Positions 33,801 to 38,014 of a DNA stretch of 38,562 nt are shown in pieces. The stretch covers positions 9,407,150 through 9,445,711 of the forward strand of contig NC_049992.1 in the NCBI RefSeq assembly GCF_000003815.2. Direction: 5' to 3'. This DNA is from Branchiostoma floridae. Taxonomy: Eukaryota; Chordata; Leptocardii; Amphioxiformes; Branchiostomatidae. Position 1 is the stretch's first letter. The number at the start of each line of letters is the position of its first letter. Under the pieces are notes generated by a model. The model ran no database searches and was not told the origin of the DNA. It saw only the letters and a program-made list of their open reading frames with translations. The translations under genes and the position numbers were made by a program.

Positions 33801-36268
33801 TTCAAACGATCTTGACATAATGGTTGTTGTTGTTTTGGCACTACCTAATCTTTCATCAATGTAAGCCTCTTGAAAAGAATTCAATGCAATTGACGTACAT
33901 ACATATATTCACCTTCAGCTGACTCCCCTGTCGACTCGTTCTCGACTCTGGAAGCCAAGATCCACTTCAAACGCCGCCTGCCGTACTACATCCTGCGAGT
34001 CTACATCCCTACAGCTACAGTGGTGGCAGTGTCCTGGATGTCCTTCTGGGTGCACTACTCAGAGACGTCCGCTAGGGTCGGCCTGGGATGCACAACCTTC
34101 CTCATGCTTGTTCGTCTAGGCGGTCAAATTGAGAAAATGCCACATGTAGGCTCAATACTGTTTCCCATTTAACATACATAGTCAATGATTCAATTTCTAT
34201 GATCAGGTTTTACATTTATTCATTTATCAATGGGTCTGATTGATCTACAGTAGAAGTCGTTTAATTGCACACTCCATTTGTCAGTGTATTTAGTGCAATT
34301 ACACAACGGGTTTTGGATTCCATGCAATTAACAGAAGTGTGTGGTAATCCGTTTTGCAGTTAACTCCTGACTTCTACTGTATTTGTTTGTTTACTTGACT
34401 GATTATTTTTTTTTCTGTTATTTACTTTAACCTTAGATTTCGTACATACGAGCTATTGACCTCTGGTACGTGTTCTGTTTGGCCTTTTCGTTCATGGTCA
34501 TCCTTGAGTATGCAGTGGTACACCACCTGCACAATCCACAGAACAGGAAGGTAAGACATCAGCTCAGCTTTCTTCTTCAGCTCTATCTGTGTCGTCTGGC
34601 AGGTAAATGACTTTTCGGTGTAAAACACATATGCTTCACAGGCAGACATGGTAATATTTCATCGAACGACATCTCGCATCTATTTATTAGTGCAACTCCA
34701 TGCAGTTTTAAAGCAGTCTAGTACGGGAAGGTTAGTCCAAAGTTCTTGGTGAAAAACAGTTCCAGTCAACTATAGTTCTAAGGCAGAGGGAAAAAATCGC
34801 TTGCTGTCTAATTTCATCACCGCTAAGATATTCTAGGAATAGTGTTCCTCACAGAACTGATTCCTTGGCCTGATGTCATGGCACATGCAATGTTATAATT
34901 ACGTCTGCCTTGTTTCTCTATTTTGCGTAGGCTAAGCAAACTGAAAAGAAGGAAATGAAAACCGGTGCCAACAATCGTACGATGAGGGAAAAGCAGTCCA
35001 TTGTGGTTCAGTCAAGCAAATGCGTCGCACAAGAAGGCAACCAGATGTGTGTGCGACAAGCAAGTGCTGGGCGAAACAGGATATGGCCCTCATCCGACTC
35101 AGTGTCGAACCAACCAGTCCGGGCGCAGTCCCCAGGAAGGGACTCGATTGTTTCATCAACAAGCAAGCACACGTCCAAAACGTGCCAACGTCCAGACGAC
35201 ACAAGCCAAGAGGGCGAGGGTGATAACCGGGACAGCCAGGAAGAGGAGCCGATTGTGCTTCCAACAAGCAAACGAATTCAGCGATTGGTAAATCTGGTGC
35301 GTGCGCAACAAGTCAGTGGTAAACAAAACAGGGTATGGCCCTCGGCTGACTTGAAGTTGAACCAAACAGTCCGTGAGCATTCCTCAGGAAGAGACTTCAT
35401 CGTTTCACCCACAAGTAAACACAATTACAAAAGGTCCCAGCACCAGGACAATACATGGAAAGACAGCGATAACAACCACACACAGGAAGAGCAGTTGATC
35501 GTGATTCCGCCAACAAAACGCTTTGTGAAGACAGTGAACCAAGTACGTTCAACCCTTAAAGAGGCAAACCCCAAGCCTGTCAAGGTACAGCCTTCGGGGT
35601 GGGAATTGGTCATTCCACCCACAAGGAAGCTTATATCCGTAACATCCCAGCGTAAAGAGGGCAATGGCAGAAAGACACAGGAAGATACTCCAACTTTGAT
35701 ACCACCAAGCGAACACCTCACTAAGACGACGAATCAGGTACAATCAACTGATAAGGACTCAAAGTCGGTTGGAGTGCAGAGATTGGGACAGGGTTTGTTA
35801 ATCCCACCTTCCAGCACTTTTAAATCCAAGACATCCCAGGACCAGGACGACACAGGACAAAAGGCTGATGAGGAAAGCACCCTTGTCAACGAAGTTGGTG
35901 CAAATACTTTTCCTTTGACGGGGGGTCAAACAACGAGGAAGCGGAGGGGAGACCGCGGGATGCAGAAGCCAGAAGAGTTAGCGAAGAGGAACTTCGTCGC
36001 AACTGCTTTTTCCGAGCAGAAGATTCTACATCAGGCCAAAGAACCAACTGAGGGAACCCCAACTACCTCATCAGACAGCTGTGATGATCTGCAAGGATCT
36101 GTCGTGGATGAAAAACCAGCTGCACCCAAAGCGCGCAAGAAGGCAGGAAAGAGCCAACACAGCACGTACAAGAAACCCTGCAGCATCGATGAGTGGTCTA
36201 GAGTGATATTTCCAGTAGGGTTTCTGCTATTCTCAATTATATACTGGGTATATTATCTATACAGCTAA
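12314..36268 (+). CDS. Giant multi-domain Cys-loop receptor gene (32 exons, 2250 aa)
   Basis: This is the overall gene span, assembled from GT-AG exons with matching phases. Coding length is 6753 nt, divisible by three, ending at TAA 36266-36268. Approximate residues: signal peptide 1-30, PAN 31-110, F-type lectin 111-252, Ser/Thr linker 253-282, SUEL lectin 283-376, F5/8C 377-520, PAN 521-600, nine TSP1 601-1122, FN3-like 1123-1281, two TSP1 1282-1394, linkers 1395-1455, Cys-loop channel 1456-2250. The last part has all hallmarks of an anion-channel-type pentameric receptor subunit in the plasma membrane; the rest is a roughly 1400-residue ectodomain that could bind glycans or matrix. Exons up to the channel are almost all phase 1-1. 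I saw no in-frame stop, second signal peptide or start between the TSP1 block and the channel. A neighbouring pair of genes cannot be excluded without transcripts. Confidence 0.75.
13083..13322 (+). CDS. Exon 2: PAN/apple domain 1
   Basis: The acceptor TTCTATTTCAG and donor CAG|GTTGGT frame an 80-residue phase 1-1 module with eight cysteines: [42 protein letters not shown], then NMYDRIVG. The CxxxCC and SCxxFxYN pattern is that of PAN/apple domains, which mediate protein or carbohydrate contacts. Exon 8 has the same length (240 bp) and is clearly homologous, so it is an internal duplication within the gene. Confidence 0.85.
13352..13455. repeat. MITE copy A (ACAACACGGTGTATTCC family)
   Basis: It starts TACAACACGGTGTATTCC like copies B (19611) and C (28133). 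The right inverted end is not preserved. It sits in intron 2. Confidence 0.7.
13455..13910. repeat. Two diverged tandem copies of an intronic repeat
   Basis: Copies at about 13455-13660 and 13703-13910 share GAGAAAAYACATRTTTCGATG, GTTGAGAAAAT, GTGTCCTC and GGTATTCGAA. The same unit occurs in reverse complement at about 27996-28130, next to MITE copy C. It therefore seems to be part of a larger element that includes the ACAACACGG hairpin. Confidence 0.7.
14002..14191 (+). CDS. Exon 3: F-type lectin (fucolectin) domain, N-terminal part
   Basis: After GGGACAG the frame reads [33 protein letters not shown] and [13 protein letters not shown]. NxALGKxAxQSST, AVDGN and WWxVDLG are hallmarks of the F5/8C-like fucolectin fold (F-type lectin, FTP). 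His in SCTHT is the first of the three basic fucose-binding residues. Phase is 1 in and 2 out; the domain is completed by exon 4 after a 3.4-kb intron. Confidence 0.88.
14192..17574. other. Intron 3 (3.4 kb): repeats and a GC-rich block
   Basis: Contents: an 8-bp tandem repeat (14549-14581), a short CCCTTCCAAAGG tandem (about 14599-14632), a GC-rich CpG-dense block (about 14990-15080), a segment with CACTTGTTGAACTTGAGGCA twice (15430 and 15580), and AT-rich DNA. I found no module exon between the two halves of the lectin domain. Confidence 0.6.
14549..14581. repeat. 8-bp microsatellite GGTTCCAT
   Basis: About four copies of GGTTCCAT lie in intron 3. Confidence 0.95.
17575..17810 (+). CDS. 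Exon 4: F-type lectin domain, C-terminal part
   Basis: The frame (phase 2 in, 1 out) reads [32 protein letters not shown], then [17 protein letters not shown] and [12 protein letters not shown]-x-D-x4-R (NRMDWGPER) together with the His 27 residues earlier (exon 3) gives the complete basic triad of F-type lectins (His52, Arg79 and Arg86 in eel agglutinin). The domain should therefore still be able to bind fucose. RYxGVRLPGxxRxLxLCEV is the family's closing strand. The vicinal Cys pair of eel agglutinin (DCC) is replaced by DWG. Confidence 0.92.
17811..18650. other. Intron 4
   Basis: This is an AT-rich intron between GTAAGT (17811) and TATATTTCAG (18650). The minus strand carries an unusually long AT-rich open frame, 18634 to 18335 (99 codons), described among the findings. 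No exon is called. Confidence 0.6.
18651..18740 (+). CDS. Exon 5: Ser/Thr/Pro-rich linker
   Basis: A 90-bp phase 1-1 exon between TATATTTCAG and CAA A|GTAAGT encodes [17 protein letters not shown] and [13 protein letters not shown], a mucin-like spacer suited to O-glycosylation. It separates the F-type lectin from the SUEL lectin. Confidence 0.8.
19311..19592 (+). CDS. Exon 6: SUEL/galactose-binding lectin domain
   Basis: One phase 1-1 exon of 282 bp carries a full rhamnose/galactose-binding lectin (SUEL, Gal_Lectin) domain. Motifs are [13 protein letters not shown] (the family's LxCxxGxxI-type first strand), [32 protein letters not shown], and [16 protein letters not shown], which is the DPCxGxxKYLxVxYxC signature. 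In latrophilin and sea-urchin egg lectins this fold binds sugars or protein partners. The flanking linker and discoidin exons share its phase. Confidence 0.93.
19611..19726. repeat. MITE copy B (ACAACACGGTGTATTCCGC palindrome)
   Basis: Perfect inverted ends TACAACACGGTGTATTCCGC and GCGGAATACACCGTGTTGTA flank a GC-rich centre. It starts about 20 bp after the donor of exon 6. Confidence 0.95.
20169..20600 (+). CDS. Exon 7: F5/8C (discoidin) domain
   Basis: A 144-residue phase 1-1 exon. Motifs are [46 protein letters not shown], then FRLQTS, RFWRFNV and [10 protein letters not shown]. DGxxxxxW, hydrophobic-F-DLG and RFxRFxV...xxELxFFG are the F5/8 type C pattern. The domain has no cysteine at all, unlike blood-clotting family members that have a terminal disulphide. 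It likely binds glycans, lipid or matrix; the ligand cannot be read from the sequence. Confidence 0.88.
20764..20842. repeat. (TG)n microsatellite
   Basis: This is an interrupted TG/TATG/TGCG repeat in intron 7. Long open frames across it on both strands are repeat artefacts. Confidence 0.98.
20885..21075. repeat. Short inverted repeat upstream of exon 8
   Basis: GGATGCCACACTGTTTCTAG near 20913 pairs imperfectly with CATAGAAACAGTCTGACATCC near 21050. It is a small hairpin element ending about 35 bp before the exon 8 acceptor. Confidence 0.55.
21110..21349 (+). CDS. Exon 8: PAN/apple domain 2
   Basis: There is no ATG, but the frame is open from the acceptor GGAGCAG to CAA G|GTTCGT (phase 1-1, 240 bp). 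It reads [49 protein letters not shown] and [10 protein letters not shown]. It lines up with exon 2 along its full length, with the same cysteine positions. It is therefore a duplicate of PAN 1, now placed before the TSP1 block. Confidence 0.88.
21443..21865 (-). mobile_element. LINE fragment, C-terminal zinc-knuckle-like region
   Basis: On the minus strand a frame (21873 to 21496) reads [33 protein letters not shown]. This is the C-x-EDExHFLxxCPxYxxxR pattern found at the C-terminus of non-LTR retrotransposon reverse transcriptases in marine invertebrates and chordates. An AT-rich tail with AATAAATAG follows to about 21443. It is a 5'-truncated relic in intron 8. Confidence 0.8.
21896..22069 (+). 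CDS. Exon 9: TSP1 repeat 1
   Basis: A 58-residue phase 1-1 exon: [19 protein letters not shown], then [17 protein letters not shown] and [12 protein letters not shown]. It has the WxxWxxW ladder (C-mannosylation sites), CxxTCG (O-fucosylation consensus) and six cysteines. The middle PVGGGANC differs from the later PQHGGANC copies, so this and repeat 2 are the older units. Confidence 0.95.
22092..22370. repeat. Intronic tandem duplication, two copies of about 139 bp
   Basis: ACGTATAAAGAGATACATTG and GAAAAATAGCTTTCCTGACT occur at 22092 and again at 22231. It is confined to intron 9. Confidence 0.9.
22494..22667 (+). CDS. Exon 10: TSP1 repeat 2
   Basis: It reads [36 protein letters not shown] and [11 protein letters not shown], phase 1-1, 174 bp. 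All six cysteines and the tryptophan ladder are kept. It lacks the ANCTG glycosylation site found in the other repeats (it has AGCAG). Confidence 0.95.
22668..23391. other. Intron 10 with a decayed TSP1 exon
   Basis: No open module exon is present except the remnant at 23227. The rest is unremarkable intron DNA. Confidence 0.6.
23227..23262 (+). pseudogene. Relic of a TSP1 exon
   Basis: After CTTCCAG the sequence would encode [10 protein letters not shown], the exact start of a TSP1 exon with its acceptor. After about 30 bp the similarity stops ([10 protein letters not shown]), with no cysteines and no donor at the right place. It is the 5' end of a lost repeat unit between repeats 2 and 3. 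Confidence 0.75.
23392..23565 (+). CDS. Exon 11: TSP1 repeat 3
   Basis: [36 protein letters not shown] and [13 protein letters not shown]; phase 1-1, 174 bp. It has NRS and NCT glycosylation sequons, CxxTCG and WxxWxxW. It is the first of five almost identical units (repeats 3-7). Confidence 0.96.
23737..23910 (+). CDS. Exon 12: TSP1 repeat 4
   Basis: [19 protein letters not shown] and [15 protein letters not shown]. It is nearly identical to repeat 3, including at synonymous sites, and has the same phase and length. The 171-bp intron before it is the shortest of the block. Confidence 0.96.
24263..24436 (+). CDS. Exon 13: TSP1 repeat 5
   Basis: [32 protein letters not shown] and [13 protein letters not shown]; 174 bp, phase 1-1. 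The following intron is a near copy of the intron after repeat 6. Confidence 0.96.
24702..24875 (+). CDS. Exon 14: TSP1 repeat 6
   Basis: [36 protein letters not shown] and [15 protein letters not shown]; 174 bp, phase 1-1. It differs from repeat 5 at only a few residues, consistent with a recent exon-plus-intron duplication. Confidence 0.96.
25156..25329 (+). CDS. Exon 15: TSP1 repeat 7
   Basis: [19 protein letters not shown], then [17 protein letters not shown] and [13 protein letters not shown]. The conserved Gly after the second Cys is changed to Glu (TCEFG). That Gly belongs to the O-fucosylation consensus (CxxS/TCG), so this unit may escape POFUT2. Otherwise it is intact. Confidence 0.95.
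25600..25773 (+). CDS. Exon 16: TSP1 repeat 8
   Basis: [36 protein letters not shown] and [11 protein letters not shown]; 174 bp, phase 1-1. It is more diverged than repeats 3-7 but has all six cysteines. Confidence 0.95.
25965..26175. repeat. MITE with TTCGCGGT internal repeats
   Basis: Terminal inverted repeats TACTGTAAATGCA and TGCATTTACAGTA enclose several TTCGCGGT/ACCGCGAA words, giving a strong hairpin of about 210 bp. A TA target duplication is possible. It lies in intron 16. Confidence 0.93.
26353..26526 (+). CDS. Exon 17: TSP1 repeat 9
   Basis: [38 protein letters not shown] and [10 protein letters not shown], phase 1-1, 174 bp. It is the last unit of the nine-repeat block. If the donor (TAT G|GTAACT) were skipped, the frame would run to a stop near 26612. 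Confidence 0.95.
26640..26845 (+). mobile_element. Possible LINE 3' end with AATAAA
   Basis: GAGCCTCTTGTGAGAG, then AATAAA at 26816-26821 and an A-rich tail (AAACAAATCAAACAAACCC), resemble the 3' end of a LINE such as the one near 37783 (minus). It lies in intron 17 and supplies a canonical polyadenylation hexamer on the gene's strand. Confidence 0.45.
27029..27181 (+). CDS. Exon 18: FN3-like module, part 1
   Basis: After TTCTGCAG the frame (phase 1-1) reads [30 protein letters not shown] and [12 protein letters not shown]. The TIxVxFxxxxFSxxxGxIxxFxVIIAE pattern is that of the membrane-proximal fibronectin-III-like region of type R3 receptor tyrosine phosphatases and relatives. It continues in exons 19 and 20. 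Confidence 0.75.
27574..27826 (+). CDS. Exon 19: FN3-like module, part 2, with a basic cleavage-like site
   Basis: Phase 1 in, 2 out. Motifs are [45 protein letters not shown] and [19 protein letters not shown], FxIGxxxxC and [13 protein letters not shown] are characteristic of the receptor-phosphatase-type domain. RKKR fits a furin-type R-X-K/R-R site in an exposed loop; whether it is cut is unknown. Confidence 0.82.
27996..28130. repeat. Reverse-complement copy of the 13703-13840 repeat unit
   Basis: CGAATACCGGATTCGGAC, GTTGTTACAATCTTTTGTTC and GAGGACACAATATTT are the reverse complement of the unit in intron 2. It directly abuts MITE copy C. Confidence 0.8.
28133..28262. repeat. MITE copy C (ACAACACGGTGTATTCCGC palindrome)
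   Basis: Inverted ends TACAACACGGTGTATTCCGC and GCGGAATACACCGTGTTGT surround a GC-rich hairpin centre. The right end is less than 30 bp from the exon 20 acceptor. Confidence 0.95.
28291..28361 (+). CDS. Exon 20: FN3-like module, part 3
   Basis: A 71-bp exon (phase 2 in, 1 out) after TGACTTTTAG encodes [18 protein letters not shown], the last strand of the receptor-phosphatase-type FN3 domain (YRxKxRxFTxxGxYxDTxxS). It restores phase 1 before the next TSP1 exon. Confidence 0.78.
28686..28874 (+). CDS. Exon 21: TSP1 repeat 10
   Basis: [42 protein letters not shown] and [15 protein letters not shown]; 189 bp, phase 1-1. It is longer than the 58-residue units and clearly older. Six cysteines and the W ladder are kept. 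Confidence 0.93.
29145..29294 (+). CDS. Exon 22: TSP1 repeat 11
   Basis: [36 protein letters not shown] and EEVHTCTG; 150 bp, phase 1-1. It is shorter because the last cysteine segment is reduced to CTG. It is the last TSP1 before the channel linker. Confidence 0.92.
29559..29627 (+). CDS. Exon 23: short Thr/Pro linker
   Basis: A 69-bp phase 1-1 exon between GTACTCAG and [29 protein letters not shown]. Its Cys may pair with the odd cysteine of TSP1 repeat 11. It has spacer character. Confidence 0.65.
30095..30208 (+). CDS. Exon 24: linker into the channel ectodomain
   Basis: A 114-bp phase 1-1 exon after [27 protein letters not shown] and [18 protein letters not shown]. YDxxxxPV near its end resembles the N-terminal helix and following YDxxxRP segment of Cys-loop receptor subunits. 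It contains no Met-led signal peptide, which argues against an independent channel gene starting here. Confidence 0.65.
30580..30647 (+). CDS. Exon 25: Cys-loop receptor ectodomain, strand beta 1
   Basis: Phase 1 in, 0 out. It reads [19 protein letters not shown] then KTM. This is the VxVxLxVxSIxxxSExxMxF pattern of the first ectodomain strand of pentameric ligand-gated channels, continued by [10 protein letters not shown] in exon 26. Confidence 0.8.
30763..30821. repeat. (AT)n microsatellite
   Basis: A pure AT dinucleotide run of about 60 bp in intron 25. Confidence 0.98.
31021..31308 (+). repeat. Tandem triplication covering the acceptor and start of exon 26
   Basis: A unit of 120/119 bp starts at 31021, 31141 and 31260 with GGATTTCAAMATAAC. 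Copies 1 and 2 contain the splice acceptor region (or its equivalent) and the first roughly 50 bp of exon 26 (FTVAWTDER), then CTAAATACTTGCTTGCG and TCACTCCTAAATTG intron sequence. Only copy 3 runs on into the full exon. Confidence 0.95.
31261..31517 (+). CDS. Exon 26: Cys-loop receptor ectodomain, loops D, A and E region
   Basis: Phase 0 in, 2 out, after TGCCTTCCAG. Motifs are [17 protein letters not shown] (loop D, WxDxRL), [16 protein letters not shown] (loop A, WxPD normally; here WLPS, so the Asp is replaced), and [17 protein letters not shown] (beta 6). The order and spacing fit a Cys-loop receptor subunit. Confidence 0.88.
31823..31905 (+). CDS. Exon 27: the Cys-loop
   Basis: It encodes [18 protein letters not shown] and QTCSIKLHG. 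The two cysteines are separated by exactly 13 residues and enclose the invariant FPF/YPFD core, the signature of the family. Phase 2 in, 1 out; the junction to exon 28 makes a Tyr (LHGY) at the loop B position. Confidence 0.95.
32172..32309 (+). CDS. Exon 28: Cys-loop receptor ectodomain, beta 8 to beta 9
   Basis: [33 protein letters not shown] and TTGSFRHE, phase 1-1. It matches the segment between loop B and loop C in glycine/GABA-type subunits (the QFxLxxxxxxxTGxY region). The other two phases hit stops, which fixes the frame. Confidence 0.82.
32741..32992. repeat. MITE hairpin directly before exon 29
   Basis: CCAAGCAGATCC, GCATAAGACAGTAA, GCTGGGGAAGGAGTT and AGCCGGCAGAGGAGTA on the left are repeated in reverse complement up to 32991. 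The element ends 24 bp before the exon 29 start, so the branch point or polypyrimidine region may be partly MITE-derived. The same family occurs at 37911. Confidence 0.95.
33016..33177 (+). CDS. Exon 29: eight-cysteine module inserted in loop C
   Basis: A phase 1-1 exon of 162 bp (54 residues) reads [34 protein letters not shown] and [14 protein letters not shown], with eight cysteines. It falls between RHE of exon 28 and [10 protein letters not shown] of exon 30, which correspond to the two sides of ligand-capping loop C in glycine receptors (normally about 10-12 residues). No database family is recognised. A symmetrical phase-1 exon is what an inserted module would look like. Confidence 0.82.
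33178..33918. other. Intron 29
   Basis: This intron contains repeated words around ACCTGCA and TTTTACCTGC (33260-33560) and CATATACACCATATACACATC. Open frames at 33379 and 33479 show no domain and cross this repeat. Confidence 0.6.
33919..34145 (+). CDS. Exon 30: end of ectodomain, TM1 and TM2 pore helix
   Basis: [19 protein letters not shown] leads into TM1 ([17 protein letters not shown]) and TM2 from [19 protein letters not shown], then IEKMPH. YxxxxxxxP, SWxSFW and ARVxLGxTTxL are diagnostic of the glycine/GABA/GluCl (anion) branch. Position -2' is Ser instead of Pro, 9' is the usual Leu, and 13' is Arg (codon 34113-34115) where most relatives have Thr. Phase 1 in, 0 out. Confidence 0.95.
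34246..34381. repeat. MITE with TACAGTAGAAGTC ends
   Basis: TACAGTAGAAGTC and GACTTCTACTGTA form the terminal inverted repeats. GTGCAATTAC/TGCAATTAA words inside also pair. It lies in the intron between the TM2 and TM3 exons. Confidence 0.93.
34437..34550 (+). CDS. Exon 31: TM2-TM3 loop and TM3
   Basis: [19 protein letters not shown] and [19 protein letters not shown], phase 0-0. SYxxAIDxWxxxCxxFxFxxxLEYAxV is the standard TM3 of the anion-channel branch, ending in the start of the cytoplasmic loop. Confidence 0.95.
34551..34930. other. Intron 31 (last intron)
   Basis: A simple intron from GTAAGA to TTTTGCGTAG; no repeat or exon is recognised. Confidence 0.7.
34931..36268 (+). CDS. Exon 32: long cytoplasmic loop and TM4
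   Basis: A 445-residue last exon. The first roughly 415 residues are hydrophilic and rich in Lys, Gln, Ser and Thr. The motif hydrophobic-V/I-x-P/S-P/T-S/T-K recurs about eight times ([40 protein letters not shown] and others). NRIWPSSD and NRVWPSAD lie exactly 84 residues apart, so the loop is built of about 84-residue repeats. The end, [15 protein letters not shown] and [14 protein letters not shown], is a textbook glycine/GABA receptor TM4 with a short extracellular tail, followed by TAA. Confidence 0.95.
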   Translation, partial: AKQTEKKEMKTGANNRTMREKQSIVVQSSKCVAQEGNQMCVRQASAGRNRIWPSSDSVSNQPVRAQSPGRDSIVSSTSKHTSKTCQRPDDTSQEGEGDNRDSQEEEPIVLPTSKRIQRLVNLVRAQQVSGKQNRVWPSADLKLNQTVREHSSGRDFIVSPTSKHNYKRSQHQDNTWKDSDNNHTQEEQLIVIPPTKRFVKTVNQVRSTLKEANPKPVKVQPSGWELVIPPTRKLISVTSQRKEGNGRKTQEDTPTLIPPSEHLTKTTNQVQSTDKDSKSVGVQRLGQGLLIPPSSTFKSKTSQDQDDTGQKADEESTLVNEVGANTFPLTGGQTTRKRRGDRGMQKPEELAKRNFVATAFSEQKILHQAKEPTEGTPTTSSDSCDDLQGSVVDEKPAAPKARKKAGKSQHSTYKKPCSIDEWSRVIFPVGFLLFSIIYWVYYLYS

Positions 36269-36888
36269 TCCAGTAGTGTACATTATGCAGTTCTATATGC
36301 AGATGGTGGGATAAGATGGTGTGGAAATGTACCTGACACAAAGTATTTTTCTTTGTGATAAAATCTCAGGTATTGGTAAAATTTCAAGAGAACTCATGTA
36401 TAGTTTAGTATATGTATGTCCTAAGTGTATATAGGGTGTTGTGTAGATATGTTATCAGTGATGGAAATATCCTTTTGCACACTTGCAAACAAAACCACAT
36501 TTTCCTTGGTGCAACTAACTTTTAGGTCCAGGTAGCCCAGTGTGCTACTTGAAAGTTTGCAGTGGGAACACCGCTTTTCCCCCACCTGTGTGCATAGGCT
36601 TTTGTATTTATGTCTAGATACTAAGATGATTTATCAAAACATAACGTCATAAGTAGTTACATGTAACTGGAAGAAAAGATACATTAATGGATAAGTAACT
36701 GATTTCAAGAAAACAATAACTCGATCGGCAACCTCAAATGGTTGACGGTGGAACCTGGCCAGGCTTTTGACTCTGGTTGCCACCTAAGCAACATGACTGA
36801 AAAAGGATTTCCAGTACTGTATGTGCTTTAGATCTGGAAGCAAATGTCTTAACAGCCTCATCCTCCTACGCACGGTCCCCAACCGGTT
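36269..36888 (+). other. Likely 3' UTR and downstream flank
   Basis: AT-rich non-coding DNA after the stop. I did not find a clear AATAAA near the stop; AATATAAAG at about 37438 is a weak variant further on. The transcript end is undetermined. Confidence 0.4.
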
Positions 36889-36889
36889 A

Positions 36890-37121
36890 ATCGCCTACGT
36901 GGGAACCCTGCTATCTGAAGGGGCACCCCCGTTACTGACCGCCCTGCTTATAAATATTAATGAGCTTACCCTTATATGGGAACCAGGCAATAAGCGCTCA
37001 ATCAGGCCTTTGCGAGATCCCTTTTGAAAACTGAAAGGTTATTCTCTGATTGGCTGACAGCTAGTTTGTGGCTCACAGTCGGGAGTGGCCCTTCAGATAG
37101 CAGGGTCCCCACGTAGGCGAT
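36890..37121. repeat. MITE with long inverted ends
   Basis: TCGCCTACGTGGGAACCCTG and CTATCTGAAGGG on the left match CCCTTCAGATAGCAGGGT and CCCCACGTAGGCGA on the right in reverse complement. There is no coding capacity; the open frame at 36821 crosses it. Confidence 0.95.
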
Positions 37122-37782
37122 AAGCCTTACTGTAAATCATATATTGTAACGTTATATATGTCTACATTTTGTACATTTGTGTCTGCTGTTAATGTTGCAG
37201 ATTCAAGCTTTCCCCCAAGCCCTAAGTTGTCTTTATATTAACAATTTAAGTAACCTCTTGCTGAATCTGTTTTAATAATTGGCCAGAGAACCATGAAAAT
37301 TAATCAGTGTAGCCCCAAAAGATTATTACTATCGATTATGTATCCTTATGCATGTTTCATGACTGATAAGTTTTAAAGGGTATCTTAACGACAATCTCAA
37401 AATTAAGTTGGTCATGCTTGTTTTGCATGTGTACTGAATATAAAGTGGAACACAATTTTGCACCGTACACACTAAATGCAGTACATTTAGGCAATGACGT
37501 TAACGTCCTTGATTAAGGCTAAGGCTTAATTCTACCGTCATGTTCAAATCCATATAAAATGCACAATGATGCAAATTATCTGTTGTGTCATTAATTATAG
37601 TCAGTGTTCTAGCATATGTAGTCAAGTTAATCAGAAAGCAAAGAACAGATAGAGTCAAACTATGACATTTTTTTTAAGTTGTCCCATTGGCTACGGCCCG
37701 CGCCGCCGAGTTGTCCCAGGTGCCGAGTTGTCCTGATAGATCGATACCTGCATACGCAGATGTCTTCGATTGGATGTCTTGC
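37122..37782. other. AT-rich flank without recognisable gene
   Basis: It contains a short duplicated phrase GCCGAGTTGTCC (about 37706 and 37721). No exon, tRNA or other gene is seen. Confidence 0.5.
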
Positions 37783-37905
37783 AGTTTTGAGTTTGAGTTT
37801 ATTTTGATCCACAATCAGCCTCATAAGAGGCTATTCTTCCTGTGGTCACATTCATATTTACACATTACATACCGTACAGTTAAAAACATACAGAGACATA
37901 CAAAG
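37783..37905 (-). mobile_element. LINE 3' end fragment
   Basis: On the minus strand GCCTCTTATGAGGCTGATTG is followed by GATCAAAATAAACTC and AAACTC repeats, the usual form of a CR1/L2-type LINE 3' UTR with a short repeat tail. It abuts the hairpin at 37911. Confidence 0.65.
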
Positions 37906-37910
37906 TGACT

Positions 37911-38014
37911 AATCTCCTAGCAGATTCCTCCGTGGCAAGACAGTAACATAAGCTGGGAAAGGAGTTTTAGCCGCCGGCAGTGGAGTAAAATTGGGAGGAA
38001 TCTGCTAGGAGATT
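37911..38014. repeat. MITE hairpin, same family as 32741
   Basis: Inverted ends AATCTCCTAGCAGATTCCTC and GAGGAATCTGCTAGGAGATT. Internal GACAGTAACATAAGCTGGG and GGCAGTGGAGTA match the element before exon 29. Confidence 0.92.

Noticed and set aside
35008-35380. Minus-strand and alternative-frame ORFs in the last exon
   Set aside because: They are shadows of the long loop-coding frame, which is supported by TM4 and by phase.
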